This document shows, in pieces, positions 39,057-48,103 of a stretch of 64,000 nt of DNA. This stretch comes from Paeniglutamicibacter terrestris (lineage in GTDB: Bacteria; Actinomycetota; Actinomycetes; Actinomycetales; Micrococcaceae). The position numbers were made by a program, and so were the translations under genes. The stretch is from positions 227,118-291,117 of the forward strand of contig NZ_JAAWVT010000005.1 in the NCBI RefSeq assembly GCF_012271785.1. Reading direction: 5' to 3'. The notes under the pieces were generated by a model. The model was not told the origin of the DNA. It was given only the letters and a program-made list of their open reading frames with translations, and ran no database searches. Position 1 is the first letter of the stretch. The number at the start of each line of letters is the position of its first letter.

Positions 39057-39638
39057 ATGAGCGAGATTTTTCCCACCACGATGCACCCGAGCAAGCATGA
39101 GCTCATCGGACCATGGCTGCTGAACCAGCCGTGGTTTAGTGGGGTCGGGACACCCGAACTCGAAAATATTGGTGGCTTCCGCTTGGATGATCCGGCCGGA
39201 GAGGTGGGCATGGAATCCATCTTCGTGCGGGATAACGCCTCGCCGGAACCCGTCATTTATCACGTGCCGCTGACCTATCGCGGGGCACCGCTGGAGGGTG
39301 CCGCATCCGCACTATTGGGCACCAGCGAACACGGGGTGCTGGGCACACGCTGGATCTACGATGCCGCGGCGGACCCGGTGTGGCACAGCGCGCTGACGGC
39401 GCTTGCTGCCGGTGAGGTTCTGGCCCAACACCAAAAAATCTCCAACACCTTGGAACCGGACGTGCACGTTCACTCAGCTCCGCTCGTGGCGAGAACACTC
39501 GATGTACCGGCGCACTGGAAGATCATCCGGCGTCCCGAGGCCGAGGGGATGGGGCAAAGTCGCGCCGGAACGCGAGTAAGTGTGCCGTGGGTCACCGCAG
39601 GGGAGTTGGCGCGGGCAGTGGTGCTCGAGATCGCCTAG
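39057..39638 (+). CDS. Maltokinase N-terminal cap-like domain protein
   Basis: 193 residues from ATG 39057, which has AGGAG at 39045. The sequence (HELIGPWLLNQPWFSG; GEVGMESIFVRDN; YHVPLTYRGAPLEGA; GVLGTRWIYDAAADPVW) matches the stand-alone cap-like domain found at the N-terminus of actinobacterial maltokinases (trehalose-to-glycogen pathway). The kinase domain itself is absent. Similar proteins are often mis-named glucan-branching proteins. The function of the solo domain is not known; binding of a sugar or kinase partner is inferred. Confidence 0.7.
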   Translation: MSEIFPTTMHPSKHELIGPWLLNQPWFSGVGTPELENIGGFRLDDPAGEVGMESIFVRDNASPEPVIYHVPLTYRGAPLEGAASALLGTSEHGVLGTRWIYDAAADPVWHSALTALAAGEVLAQHQKISNTLEPDVHVHSAPLVARTLDVPAHWKIIRRPEAEGMGQSRAGTRVSVPWVTAGELARAVVLEIA

Positions 39639-39744
39639 TTATGTGGGCATTACGGCAGGCGCCGGGGGCCCACGGGACACCCGATGCCCCGGTGCGGCGT
39701 ACTAGACTAGGAGGGAAACCCCATCCGCCCACTTAGGGAGATAC

Positions 39745-40041
39745 ATGTCTGCCATCAGCCGTGAGGACGTTGCGCATTTGGCGCAGCTGGCCCACATCGA
39801 GATGAGCGATGCCGAGCTGGACAAAATGACCGGCGAACTCGGTGTCATCGTCGAATCAATCGCGTCGGTCTCTGAGGCCGCCTCGGCCGATGTTCCGGCC
39901 ACCACGCATCCCATTGCCCTGTCGAACGTGTTCCGCGAAGACGTCGTCGGTGAGACGCTCACCGCCGAAGAAGCACTGATGAACGCGCCGGATTCCGTCG
40001 ACACCCGCTTCCGGGTGCCAGCAATTTTGGATGGGGAGTAA
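39745..40041 (+). CDS. gatC: Asp/Glu-tRNA amidotransferase subunit C
   Basis: 98 residues, normal for GatC: ISREDVAHLAQLAHIEMSD and the C-terminal DSVDTRFRVPAILDGE. It helps fold and stabilise GatA in the GatCAB complex, which converts Glu-tRNA(Gln) and Asp-tRNA(Asn) to their amides. It is first gene of the gatCAB operon, 3 bp before gatA. A GGGAG site precedes the ATG and a TAGACT -10-like hexamer lies at 39703-39708. Confidence 0.96.
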   Translation: MSAISREDVAHLAQLAHIEMSDAELDKMTGELGVIVESIASVSEAASADVPATTHPIALSNVFREDVVGETLTAEEALMNAPDSVDTRFRVPAILDGE

Positions 40042-40044
40042 TCC

Positions 40045-41592
40045 ATGACCGATATCATCCACCTTTCGGCCACCGAGCTGGCAGCCAAGCTGCGCGCCGG
40101 CGAGCTGACCTCCGTGGCCGCCGTTCAGGCGCACCTGGACCGCATCGCCGCCGTTGACGGCGGGGAGCGCGGTGTCCACGCCTTCCTGCACGTGAACACC
40201 GAAGAAGCGCTGGCCGTTGCCGCCGAGGTAGACGCCATCCGCGCCGCCGGCGGCGAAGCAGCCGAAGCACTGCACCCGTTTGCCGGTGTGCCGATCGCCA
40301 TCAAGGACCTCATCGTCACCAAGGGCCAGCCGACCACGGCGGCCTCGAAGATGCTTGAGGGCTGGATGAGCCCCTACGACGCCACGGTGATCACCAAGAT
40401 CCGTGCCGCGAAGCTGCCGATGCTGGGCAAGACCAACCTTGATGAATTCGCGATGGGTTCCTCCACCGAGCACTCCGCCTACGGCCCGACCCGCAACCCG
40501 TGGGACCTGGACCGGATCCCGGGCGGCTCCGGCGGCGGTTCCGCCGCAGCCGTGGCAGCCTTTGAGGCACCGCTGGCGCTGGGCACCGACACCGGTGGCT
40601 CGATCCGTCAGCCCGGAGCCGTCACCGGCACCGTCGGTGTGAAGCCGACCTACGGTGGCGTCTCACGCTACGGCGCCATCGCCATGGCCTCCTCGCTTGA
40701 CCAGATCGGCCCGGTCACCCGGACCGTGCTGGACTCCGCATACCTGCACGAGCTGATCGGCGGGCACGATCCGGCCGATTCGACCTCGCTGAACGAACCG
40801 GTGCCGGCACTGGTGGCCGCCGCCGAACAGGGCGCTTCAGGTGATATGACCGGCGTGCGCGTTGGTGTTATCAAGGAACTGCAGGGCGAAGGCTACGAGG
40901 CCGGCGTGCAGGCACGCTTTGACGAGTCCTTGGAGGCACTGCGTGCCGCCGGAGCTGAAATCGTCGAGGTTTCCTGCCCCAACTTCAAGTACGCACTCGG
41001 TGCCTACTACCTGATCATGCCCTCGGAGGTCTCCTCCAACCTGGCGAAGTTCGACGGCGTGCGCTTTGGCACCCGGGTGCTTCCGACGGAGGGTCCGCTG
41101 ACCATCGAACGTGTCATGGGTTCCACCCGTGCCGCAGGCTTCGGTGATGAGGTCAAGCGCCGCATCATCCTGGGCACCTACGCGCTGAGCGCCGGTTACT
41201 ACGACGCCTACTATGGTTCGGCCCAGAAAGTCCGTACGCTGATCCAGCGCGACTTCGACGCAGCGTTTGAGCTCGCCGACGTGCTGATCTCCCCGACTTC
41301 CCCGACCGTCGCCTTCGAGCTGGGCTCCAAGACCGATGATCCGTTGGCCATGTACCTCAACGACGTCGCCACGATTCCCGCCAACATGGCCGGGATCCCG
41401 GGCATCACGGTTCCCGGCGGGCTCTCCGAGGGTCTGCCGGTGGGCATCCAGTTCCTGGCTCCGGTCCGCGAGGATGCCCGGCTGTACCGCGCCGGTGCGG
41501 CACTTGAAAAGCTGCTGGAAGACACCTGGGGTGGTCGGTTGATCGATCAGGCCCCCGAGCTGTCTGCCGCTACCACGGAAGAGGTCCGCTAA
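40045..41592 (+). CDS. gatA: Asp/Glu-tRNA amidotransferase subunit A
   Basis: 515 residues. Amidase signature: the catalytic Lys in [13 protein letters not shown], the Gly/Ser-rich [17 protein letters not shown] with the cis-Ser, and the nucleophile Ser in [11 protein letters not shown]. It releases ammonia from glutamine for GatB. It begins 3 bp after gatC and ends 1 bp before gatB, so the operon is tightly coupled. Confidence 0.97.
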   Translation: MTDIIHLSATELAAKLRAGELTSVAAVQAHLDRIAAVDGGERGVHAFLHVNTEEALAVAAEVDAIRAAGGEAAEALHPFAGVPIAIKDLIVTKGQPTTAASKMLEGWMSPYDATVITKIRAAKLPMLGKTNLDEFAMGSSTEHSAYGPTRNPWDLDRIPGGSGGGSAAAVAAFEAPLALGTDTGGSIRQPGAVTGTVGVKPTYGGVSRYGAIAMASSLDQIGPVTRTVLDSAYLHELIGGHDPADSTSLNEPVPALVAAAEQGASGDMTGVRVGVIKELQGEGYEAGVQARFDESLEALRAAGAEIVEVSCPNFKYALGAYYLIMPSEVSSNLAKFDGVRFGTRVLPTEGPLTIERVMGSTRAAGFGDEVKRRIILGTYALSAGYYDAYYGSAQKVRTLIQRDFDAAFELADVLISPTSPTVAFELGSKTDDPLAMYLNDVATIPANMAGIPGITVPGGLSEGLPVGIQFLAPVREDARLYRAGAALEKLLEDTWGGRLIDQAPELSAATTEEVR

Positions 41593-41593
41593 C

Positions 41594-43108
41594 ATGGCTG
41601 CACACATCGATGACCTGGTGGACTTCGACGTCGCCCTCGAAAAGTACGATCCGGTACTGGGCTTCGAGGTTCACGTTGAGCTGAGCACCAAGACCAAGAT
41701 GTTCTCCTCCGCCCCGAACGTGTTTGGCGATACGCCCAACACCAACGTGACCCCCGTCTGCTTGGGCCTGCCCGGTGTACTTCCGGTGGTGAACAAGACC
41801 GCTGTGGAATACGCCATCCTGATCGGCCTGGCGCTGAACTGCAAGATCGCCGAACGCTGCGGATTTGCCCGGAAGAACTACTTCTACCCGGACACCCCGA
41901 AGAACTTCCAGACCTCGCAGTACGATGACCCGATCGCCTACGACGGCTGGCTGGACATCGAGCTGGAAGACGGTGAGGTCTTCCGCGTGGAGATCGAACG
42001 CGCTCACATGGAAGAGGACGCCGGCAAGCTGACCCACATGGGTGGGGCCACCGGCCGCATCCAGGGTGCCGACTACTCGCTGGTTGACTATAACCGTTCC
42101 GGTGTACCCCTGGTGGAAATTGTCACCCGGACCATCGAGGGTGCCGGCAAGCGCGCCCCCGAATTGGCCAAGGCCTACGTGGCGGCGATCCGCGAGATCG
42201 TGAAAAACCTGGGTGTTTCCGACGCGAAGATGGAGCGCGGCAACGTCCGTTGCGACGCCAACGTTTCGCTGATGCTCAAGGGCGCCGACAAGTTCGGCAC
42301 CCGCACCGAGACCAAGAACGTGAACTCGCTGCGTGCCGTTGAGCACGCAGTGCGCTTCGAGATTGAGCGTCACGCGGCGGTCCTGAACTCCGGTGCTCCC
42401 ATTGTGCAGGAAACCCGTCACTGGCACGAAGACACCCGCACCACGACCTCGGGCCGCCCGAAGTCCGATGCCGATGACTACCGCTACTTCCCGGAACCGG
42501 ACCTGGTTCCGGTTGTCACCACCGCCGAGTGGGTCGAAGAGTTGCGTTCACGTCTGCCCGAGCCGCCGGCCGATCGCCGCAAGCGTCTGAAGGCCGACTG
42601 GGGCTACTCCGACGCCGAGTTCCGCGACGTTGTTAACGCCGGTGTCACCGAGGCCATCGAGGAGACTATCGCCGCGGGTACTACCGCAGCGGTGGCCCGT
42701 AAGTGGTGGATGGGCGAGATCGCCCGTCTGGCGAAGAATGCCGACGTGGAGATCCTGGATCTGGGCGTCGAGCCGGCCACCATCGTTGAACTGAACTCGC
42801 TGATTTCCTCCAAGAAGATCAACGACAAGATCGCCCGCCAGGTGCTCGAATTTGTGGTTGCCGGCGAGGGAACTCCCACCGAGATCGTTGCCGCGCGTTC
42901 GTTGGCAGTGGTCAACGACGATTCGGCACTGGGTGCCGCCATCGACGCCGCCATGGAGGCCATGCCCGACGTCGTCGCCAAGGTCAAGGGCGGCAAGCTT
43001 CAGGCCATTGGCGCGCTGATGGGTCCGGTCATGAAGGCCACTCGCGGACAGGCCGATGCCGGCCGCGTGCGTGAATTGGTGCTGCAGAAGTTGGGCATCG
43101 AGGGCTAG
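41594..43108 (+). CDS. gatB: Asp/Glu-tRNA amidotransferase subunit B
   Basis: 504 residues. The kinase-like core is seen in GFEVHVELSTKTKMFSSA, TPVCLGLPGVLPVVN, HMEEDAGKLTH and DYNRSGVPLVEIVT. The tRNA-binding helical and YqeY-like tail ends ALMGPVMKATRGQADAG. It phosphorylates the acyl group on misacylated tRNA and amidates it with ammonia from GatA. Last gene of the operon, followed by a strong terminator. Confidence 0.97.
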   Translation: MAAHIDDLVDFDVALEKYDPVLGFEVHVELSTKTKMFSSAPNVFGDTPNTNVTPVCLGLPGVLPVVNKTAVEYAILIGLALNCKIAERCGFARKNYFYPDTPKNFQTSQYDDPIAYDGWLDIELEDGEVFRVEIERAHMEEDAGKLTHMGGATGRIQGADYSLVDYNRSGVPLVEIVTRTIEGAGKRAPELAKAYVAAIREIVKNLGVSDAKMERGNVRCDANVSLMLKGADKFGTRTETKNVNSLRAVEHAVRFEIERHAAVLNSGAPIVQETRHWHEDTRTTTSGRPKSDADDYRYFPEPDLVPVVTTAEWVEELRSRLPEPPADRRKRLKADWGYSDAEFRDVVNAGVTEAIEETIAAGTTAAVARKWWMGEIARLAKNADVEILDLGVEPATIVELNSLISSKKINDKIARQVLEFVVAGEGTPTEIVAARSLAVVNDDSALGAAIDAAMEAMPDVVAKVKGGKLQAIGALMGPVMKATRGQADAGRVRELVLQKLGIEG

Positions 43109-43132
43109 TACTCGGCGCATCGCGCACCGCTA

Positions 43133-43180
43133 AACGGCGGGAGGAGACTTGGACAATCTAAGTCGCCTCTCGCCGTTTTT
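43133..43180 (+). terminator. Rho-independent terminator of gatCAB
   Basis: An 18-bp stem with two mismatches (AACGGCGGGAGGAGACTT, 43133-43150, with 43160-43177), a 9-nt loop and a T5 run. The 238 bp from here to 43418 form the leader of the next gene and contain no supported gene or clear promoter. Confidence 0.88.
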
Positions 43181-43418
43181 GCGTTTCCGGGCCAACCGCC
43201 GTGAGCAGCTTTGTGGGAGGCGCAGCGTGGCGGTCGATGGCCCATGGACGCGGTCCTCAGGCGGCTACTTGCTGCCGCGCGGAAATACGGGTGCGGCCCC
43301 ACGATGTCATGCCGGGGATGGCGGAGTATTCTCTGCCCTAAGCGGCCCGACGGGGGAGCCCGGGCAGCCACGGTGCACGGGAGGGCGGGACGCATTCACC
43401 CACCTTGAGGAGCGCATC

Positions 43419-45374
43419 GTGAAGGTCCTAAAATCCGCGCTGACCGCCTTGGCTACGCTGAGTGTTGTCTTGGCCCAAGCAGTGATCCCCGCCGCGGCCC
43501 CCATCTCCGTGCCGGGCGCGATGCCAGCAGCGCTGCAGGAGGCCGGCGTCGTGCATTTCACCGCGGCCGGGGACTATTCTTCCAGCGCCGCGGCACTGAG
43601 TGTGTTTGACCAGATCAACACGATCTCACCGGACCTGCATCTGGCCCTTGGTGACCTCGGGTACGGCACCACCGGTCAGGAACAATTATGGTGCGACACC
43701 GTCACCGATGCGGTGGGTGCCGGTTTCCCCTTCCAGCTGGTCTCGGGAAACCATGAAAGTGATGGGCAGAACGGCAACATCAACGACTTCTCCGCCTGCC
43801 TGCCCAATCAGCTGCCCGGCCTCGTCGGGACCTACGGACGCCAGTGGTACGTCGATGTACCGGCGGAAAATCCGTTGGTGCGCTTCGTGATGATTTCGCC
43901 GAACCTGTCCTTCCCGGGCGGCTCCTGGAGCTACAACGTCGGGACGCCGCGCTACAACTGGACGGCAGCGGCCATCGACGGGGCACGCAGCGAGCACATC
44001 CCGTGGGTCGTGGCCGGCATGCACTACCCCTGCCTGTCGGTTGGCGATTACGCGTGCTCGCCGGGCGCCGACATCACCAACCTGCTCCTGAATCGCAAGG
44101 TGGACCTAGTCCTCGGCGGGCACGAGCACCTCTACCAGCGCACCCGCCAATTGGCATCGGGCGTGGCAGGATGCGCCACGCTGGTTCCCGGCACGTATAC
44201 GGCCGCGTGTGTGGCTGACCCGGACAGCACCATGGTCAAGGGTGCGGGCACCGTCTTCACCACGGCCGGGACCGGAGGCGTCGCGCTGCGGAACGTGAAC
44301 ATGAATGATTCCGAAGCCGGATACTTCGCCGCGACCTCCGGGCTGAACAGCAATCCGACATTCGGAGCCCTGAACCTCACGCTGAAACAGGACAGCCTCA
44401 CGGCCACCTTCCGGCGTGCCTCCGGGGGCACCTTTGCCGATGATTTCTCCATCACTGCCGGAGCACCGCCCACCAATACGCCGCCCACGGCCTCCTTCAC
44501 CAACTCGTGCACCGGGACGAGCTGTTCCTTCGACGCCAGCGCATCGGCCGATGCTGATGGCACGGTGGCACAATCTGCCTGGGACTTCGGCGACGGATCC
44601 ACCGGCAGCGGGACCACCGTGCAGCACAGCTTCGCCGCGGCCGGGACCTACTCGGTGCGTCTGACCGTCACGGATAACGATGGCGCCACCGGCACATTGC
44701 TCCGGTCCATCACGGTGACGGCGGCGGCCACGGCGTTGGCCCGCGATACCTTCGGGCGGACCGTGACCAGCGGATTTGGTGCGGCGGAGATCGGCGGGAA
44801 CTGGAGCGTGGCCCGTGCGGTAGACGCGTCGGTCTCCGGCGGGGTGGGCCGGCTGCGGCTGCCCACCCCGGGGACCTCCAATACCGCCATGCTTAACGCC
44901 GTCACCTCCAACAGCACCGACCTGCAGTTGGTGCTGGGCACGGATAAACCGGCCAGCGGCAGCGGGCTGTACCTCTCCACGATTGTGCGCAGCGTTGCCG
45001 GAGCCGGGCAATACCGAGTGAAGGCCATCGTGGCGTCCAACGGCCAGGTCAAACTCCAAACCGTACGAGCCTCGGCGACGGGCGTGGAGACGGTACTTCA
45101 AACGCCGGTGACGGTTCCCGGGGTGACCTACGCTGTCGGGGACGGCCTTCAGATGCGTGTGCAGGCTACCGGAACCAGCCCCACGACCATCCGCGCGAAG
45201 CTTTGGGAGCGTGGAACGAGTGAACCGGCCACTTGGCAGGCTTCGGCCACCGATACGACTGCCGGCCTGCAGGTCGCGGGTGGCGTTGGCCTGTTTGCCT
45301 ACGTGTCCGGGAGCGCTACCAATACTCCGCTGGTCATCACCCTTGATGACCTGGAAGTGGTGAAGGCGGGCTAA
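43419..45374 (+). CDS. Secreted metallophosphoesterase with PKD and C-terminal beta-sandwich domains
   Basis: 651 residues from GTG 43419, behind GAGGAG (43407-43412). Residues 1-30 are a signal peptide (VKVLKSALTALATLSVVLAQ, with cleavage after an Ala-rich end). About 35-330 is a calcineurin-like phosphoesterase: ALGDLGYG, VSGNHES, AGMHYP and GGHEHLYQR supply the two-metal site. About 345-440 is a PKD domain (DFGDGSTGSGTTVQHSFAAAG split over strands). The last 200 residues resemble the LamG-like beta-sandwich seen in secreted glycan-active proteins. It probably hydrolyses phosphate esters outside the cell. No sortase signal. Monocistronic. Confidence 0.87.
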   Translation: MKVLKSALTALATLSVVLAQAVIPAAAPISVPGAMPAALQEAGVVHFTAAGDYSSSAAALSVFDQINTISPDLHLALGDLGYGTTGQEQLWCDTVTDAVGAGFPFQLVSGNHESDGQNGNINDFSACLPNQLPGLVGTYGRQWYVDVPAENPLVRFVMISPNLSFPGGSWSYNVGTPRYNWTAAAIDGARSEHIPWVVAGMHYPCLSVGDYACSPGADITNLLLNRKVDLVLGGHEHLYQRTRQLASGVAGCATLVPGTYTAACVADPDSTMVKGAGTVFTTAGTGGVALRNVNMNDSEAGYFAATSGLNSNPTFGALNLTLKQDSLTATFRRASGGTFADDFSITAGAPPTNTPPTASFTNSCTGTSCSFDASASADADGTVAQSAWDFGDGSTGSGTTVQHSFAAAGTYSVRLTVTDNDGATGTLLRSITVTAAATALARDTFGRTVTSGFGAAEIGGNWSVARAVDASVSGGVGRLRLPTPGTSNTAMLNAVTSNSTDLQLVLGTDKPASGSGLYLSTIVRSVAGAGQYRVKAIVASNGQVKLQTVRASATGVETVLQTPVTVPGVTYAVGDGLQMRVQATGTSPTTIRAKLWERGTSEPATWQASATDTTAGLQVAGGVGLFAYVSGSATNTPLVITLDDLEVVKAG

Positions 45375-45383
45375 CGGACGTCT

Positions 45384-45424
45384 GGCCCCGGTCTGCCACC
45401 CACCTTGGGTGGCAGACCGGGGCC
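45384..45424. terminator. Perfect 18-bp hairpin between convergent genes
   Basis: 45384-45401 pairs perfectly with 45407-45424 around the loop ACCTT. It serves the metallophosphoesterase gene (stop 45374) and the HNH gene (stop 45460). No U-tract on either side. Confidence 0.8.
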
Positions 45425-45459
45425 CGACGTCGTCAAAGGCGCGGTGTAGAAAAACCTGT

Positions 45460-47217
45460 TTAGAACAGTGGTGGTGTCATGGGTGGCTGGCGCCAATAGG
45501 TGTTGCGCCGTGGCTTCTGTTCGGGGTCCATGAACTCGGGCAGGATGACGGAGAAGAGTCCGTCGGTATCGCGCACGACGCGGATCTGTCCGGTGTGCTT
45601 GGCATGGTGATGTCCGGAGCAGAAGGGTCTGCCACCATTAATCTCGGTGCGCCCACCCTTGGCTGCTTCTTCGTCATGGTCAATCTCGCAGTGCTCCGGT
45701 GGCACGGTGCACCCTGGAAAGATGCAGCCGCCATAGACGGCGAGGATTGCTTTGCGCATGTATTCGGGGAAGAAGCGCTGTGCGGTGCCCAGATCCAGAA
45801 TCCGGCCCTCCCCGTTCATCGTGATTGGTATGGCCCCGCTGATGCACAAGGCATGTCTGAGCTCCGCCGGTGTGTATTTTTGCCCGTGCAGTGTGAGACC
45901 GGTTTGCGCCGCTTTGCCCTCGAGCTCGGCGAGCGTCGTAATGATGAAGATTTCCGGTGAGGGGAGTCCCGCGGTCTTAGTTCCGTTGGGTGCTCTTCCG
46001 TTGGTCTTGATCAGGTTCATCAGACCCTGCAGATGTCGTTGGGGCGGCGTGAGGCCGTCGGAGCCGTAGTCGGTGTTGTTCATGGCCTCGAGGACGTTGG
46101 CGTCGGTGGGCATCGGGTCTAGGGTGAGCGTGTTGGCTTCGGCGGGATCTGTCATCGGGAGGCCAGTTGCCGGATCAACCAAGAAATCGGGGTAGTCCGG
46201 GAGTGAAGGTGCGGAGCCCGATGGCAAGCGATTCCCGGCGTCGCCGGTGTCCGTTGCGGGTGATTCGTTGGAACCGTTGGAACCGTTCCAAATATTGCCC
46301 GCTTGCCGGAGCAATGCGTCGCGGTCTCCGGCCTTCGTCCGCGGGTTGTCCATCTGGGCAAAGAGCGCCAGCAGGGCCTCTGCATCGGCCGCCCGAGTGC
46401 GCAATATGAACTCGGCCAATCCGTCTTTGGTGCCGCGGCAGAATATGCCGAGTCTGGCGCGCAGGACCTCCTCGGAAGGTTCCTCGACGCCCCCTGCGAG
46501 TGCCACCTCGATGGCGTTGAACAGCTTGTTGGTGGTGCGGGGATCTTGTTCTCGCACGGATTCGGCCACTTGGGATTCCAGCTGGGCTGACAGTTCATCG
46601 GAGTTCGGATATTGCTTGATCTCCGGTTGCAGGCGCACAAGCTTTTTGGCGGCATCGGCAAGCTGCTGGGGTGAGGCCTTGCCGCTCGCGAGGGCCTCGG
46701 CCAATAGTGGAAACTGCGGGGGATGCTCGATGCCGTGGACATCGGTACCCGGGAATAAGCGAGTGGCCGCCTGCACCCGGTCTCTGGCCTCGAAGAAACT
46801 GATATGGAAGGTGTTTTGCAGGAATTCGACGGTGTTTCTGAAGGTGGTCCGCCCCTTCGGCGGGGAGGCTGGCGCTTCGGGCACATCGATGGTTCCGGCG
46901 ATGTAGGCCGGAGGGTCCTCGAGGCACCGGTTGATTCCCACCAATGTGTCGCCCGGCAACTCGTGGACCAGAGTGCGCTGGGCAAGTCCGGTGGCCGAGA
47001 GCTGTGCGAAGCCGATGCTGCGGTGGGCACGTTCGACGATCTGAACGAAATATGCGGCATCGGTGGGCGAGGTGGTGTGCTTGGTGATGCGCGGCCCGAG
47101 TTCCTCAAGGGCCAGCGCCAGGGCCGTGTAGGCGCGCAGCTCATCGTCCGGGGTCGCTGGGTACCTCGGATCCTTGCGGTCTCCCGCAAGCAGGGCGATG
47201 GCTGCTGCTGTGGTCAT
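45460..47217 (-). CDS. DUF222 / HNH endonuclease-domain protein (13E12-repeat family)
   Basis: 585 residues. The helical N-terminal 400 residues are DUF222-like (ARDRVQAATRLFPGTD; EFILRTRAADAEALL). The C-terminal HNH motif reads CTVPPEHCEIDHDEEAAKGG, then N and FCSGHHHAKH. Such proteins occur in many copies per actinobacterial genome and are of uncertain function; they may be domesticated nucleases or mobile-element parts. Nothing else here looks mobile. ATG 47217 faces the ArsR gene divergently. Confidence 0.88.
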   Translation of the reverse strand: MTTAAAIALLAGDRKDPRYPATPDDELRAYTALALALEELGPRITKHTTSPTDAAYFVQIVERAHRSIGFAQLSATGLAQRTLVHELPGDTLVGINRCLEDPPAYIAGTIDVPEAPASPPKGRTTFRNTVEFLQNTFHISFFEARDRVQAATRLFPGTDVHGIEHPPQFPLLAEALASGKASPQQLADAAKKLVRLQPEIKQYPNSDELSAQLESQVAESVREQDPRTTNKLFNAIEVALAGGVEEPSEEVLRARLGIFCRGTKDGLAEFILRTRAADAEALLALFAQMDNPRTKAGDRDALLRQAGNIWNGSNGSNESPATDTGDAGNRLPSGSAPSLPDYPDFLVDPATGLPMTDPAEANTLTLDPMPTDANVLEAMNNTDYGSDGLTPPQRHLQGLMNLIKTNGRAPNGTKTAGLPSPEIFIITTLAELEGKAAQTGLTLHGQKYTPAELRHALCISGAIPITMNGEGRILDLGTAQRFFPEYMRKAILAVYGGCIFPGCTVPPEHCEIDHDEEAAKGGRTEINGGRPFCSGHHHAKHTGQIRVVRDTDGLFSVILPEFMDPEQKPRRNTYWRQPPMTPPLF

Positions 47218-47300
47218 GGTTCAAGCATGCGCCCCTGCGCTGGGCAGTGGTGTGGGGTGCGCGGGGTTGTGGACAACGCCGAATGAAGAGGCCGTGGCTC

Positions 47301-47329
47301 TTGACAGGCAAGCTGCTACTTGCCTTAAT
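47301..47329 (+). promoter_or_regulatory. arsR promoter with operator dyad in the spacer
   Basis: -35 TTGACA (47301-47306) and -10 CTTAAT (47324-47329) are 17 bp apart. The inverted repeat AGGCAAG (47306-47312) / CTTGCCT (47319-47325), with a 6-bp spacer, fills the gap. This is the classic place for autorepression by an ArsR dimer. Transcription would begin close to the GTG codons at 47331 and 47337, so translation may start leaderless. Confidence 0.6.
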
Positions 47330-47705
47330 GGTGGGTGTGGAAGAGCTGTTGAAGGCACTGGCGGACCCGACTCGGGCGGTAATCCTGGACGAGTTGGTGG
47401 AACACACCGGCCAGACGCTGTTCGAGATCTGCAACAGGTTGGCCTCGCGGCACGGCATCAACCCGAGTCGGCAAGCGATCTCCCAGCACCTGCAGGTGCT
47501 CGAAGCTGCCGGGTTGGTGCGCAGTGAGCGCGTGGGTCGCTACAAGTTTCATTACGTGGACACCTCGCCGTTGCTCCGGATCGCGGAGCGCTGGCCGGAC
47601 ACCGGGCTGCCAGCCGCGTCGGAGCAGGAAACCATCAACAACACCACGGACCCGGGCGAACCACGTACCGGCGTTGAACTGTCATCGAAAGGCAAAAAAC
47701 CATGA
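47328..47705 (+). CDS. ArsR family transcriptional regulator
   Basis: About 125 residues. The start is uncertain: ATG 47328 overlaps the -10, so GTG 47337 on a leaderless message is equally likely; a longer frame upstream lacks support. The winged helix shows LLKALADPTRAVILDELVEH, then NPSRQAISQHLQVLEAAGLV (recognition helix) and RVGRYKFHYVDTSPL (wing). There are no paired Cys for metal sensing, so the ligand is probably organic. A disordered tail of about 40 residues follows. The stop overlaps the VOC gene start (ATGA). Confidence 0.88.
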   Translation: MVGVEELLKALADPTRAVILDELVEHTGQTLFEICNRLASRHGINPSRQAISQHLQVLEAAGLVRSERVGRYKFHYVDTSPLLRIAERWPDTGLPAASEQETINNTTDPGEPRTGVELSSKGKKP

Positions 47706-48103
47706 GAATCCACCTTGCCAGCATCTTCGTCACTGACCAGGCCAAGGCGCTGGAGTTCTACACCACGAAGCTGGGATTCGAGAAGAAGACCGAGGTTCCG
47801 ATGGGTGAGGTCTCCTGGCTAACGGTCGTTTCACCTGAGGCCCGCGACGGGGTCGAATTGGTGCTCGAGCCTGCGGGCCACCCGGCCGTCGGCCCATTCC
47901 GCGACGCGCTGGTGGCCGACGGAATCCCGTTCACCGCTTTTGCCGTGGCCGACGTGCAGGGAGAATTTGAGCGGCTCACCGGGCTCGGCGTAGTCTTCAC
48001 CCAGCCGCCGACCGCCATGGGTCCGGTGACCACCGCGGTGTTCGACGATACCTGCGGAAACCTGATCCAGATCCAGGCCATGAACGAGGCACCGGGGGAA
48101 TGA
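47702..48103 (+). CDS. VOC family (glyoxalase/bleomycin-resistance-like) protein
   Basis: 133 residues with two beta-alpha-beta-beta-beta modules. Typical segments are IHLASIFVTDQAKALEFYTTKLGF and GPVTTAVFDDTCGNLIQIQAMN. It either binds and sequesters a toxic compound or catalyses a metal-dependent reaction. The class cannot be resolved. It is coupled by 4-bp overlaps to both ArsR and the phosphotransferase gene, suggesting an inducible detoxification or resistance unit. Confidence 0.88.
   Translation: MRIHLASIFVTDQAKALEFYTTKLGFEKKTEVPMGEVSWLTVVSPEARDGVELVLEPAGHPAVGPFRDALVADGIPFTAFAVADVQGEFERLTGLGVVFTQPPTAMGPVTTAVFDDTCGNLIQIQAMNEAPGE

Noticed and set aside
45460..47217. HNH protein as an intron or mobile-element endonuclease
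   Set aside because: It is a free-standing DUF222 gene with its own terminator; no intron, inverted repeats or target duplication seen.
47247..47327. Upstream extension of the ArsR frame
   Set aside because: It would cover the TTGACA promoter and its dyad; ArsR homology begins after it.
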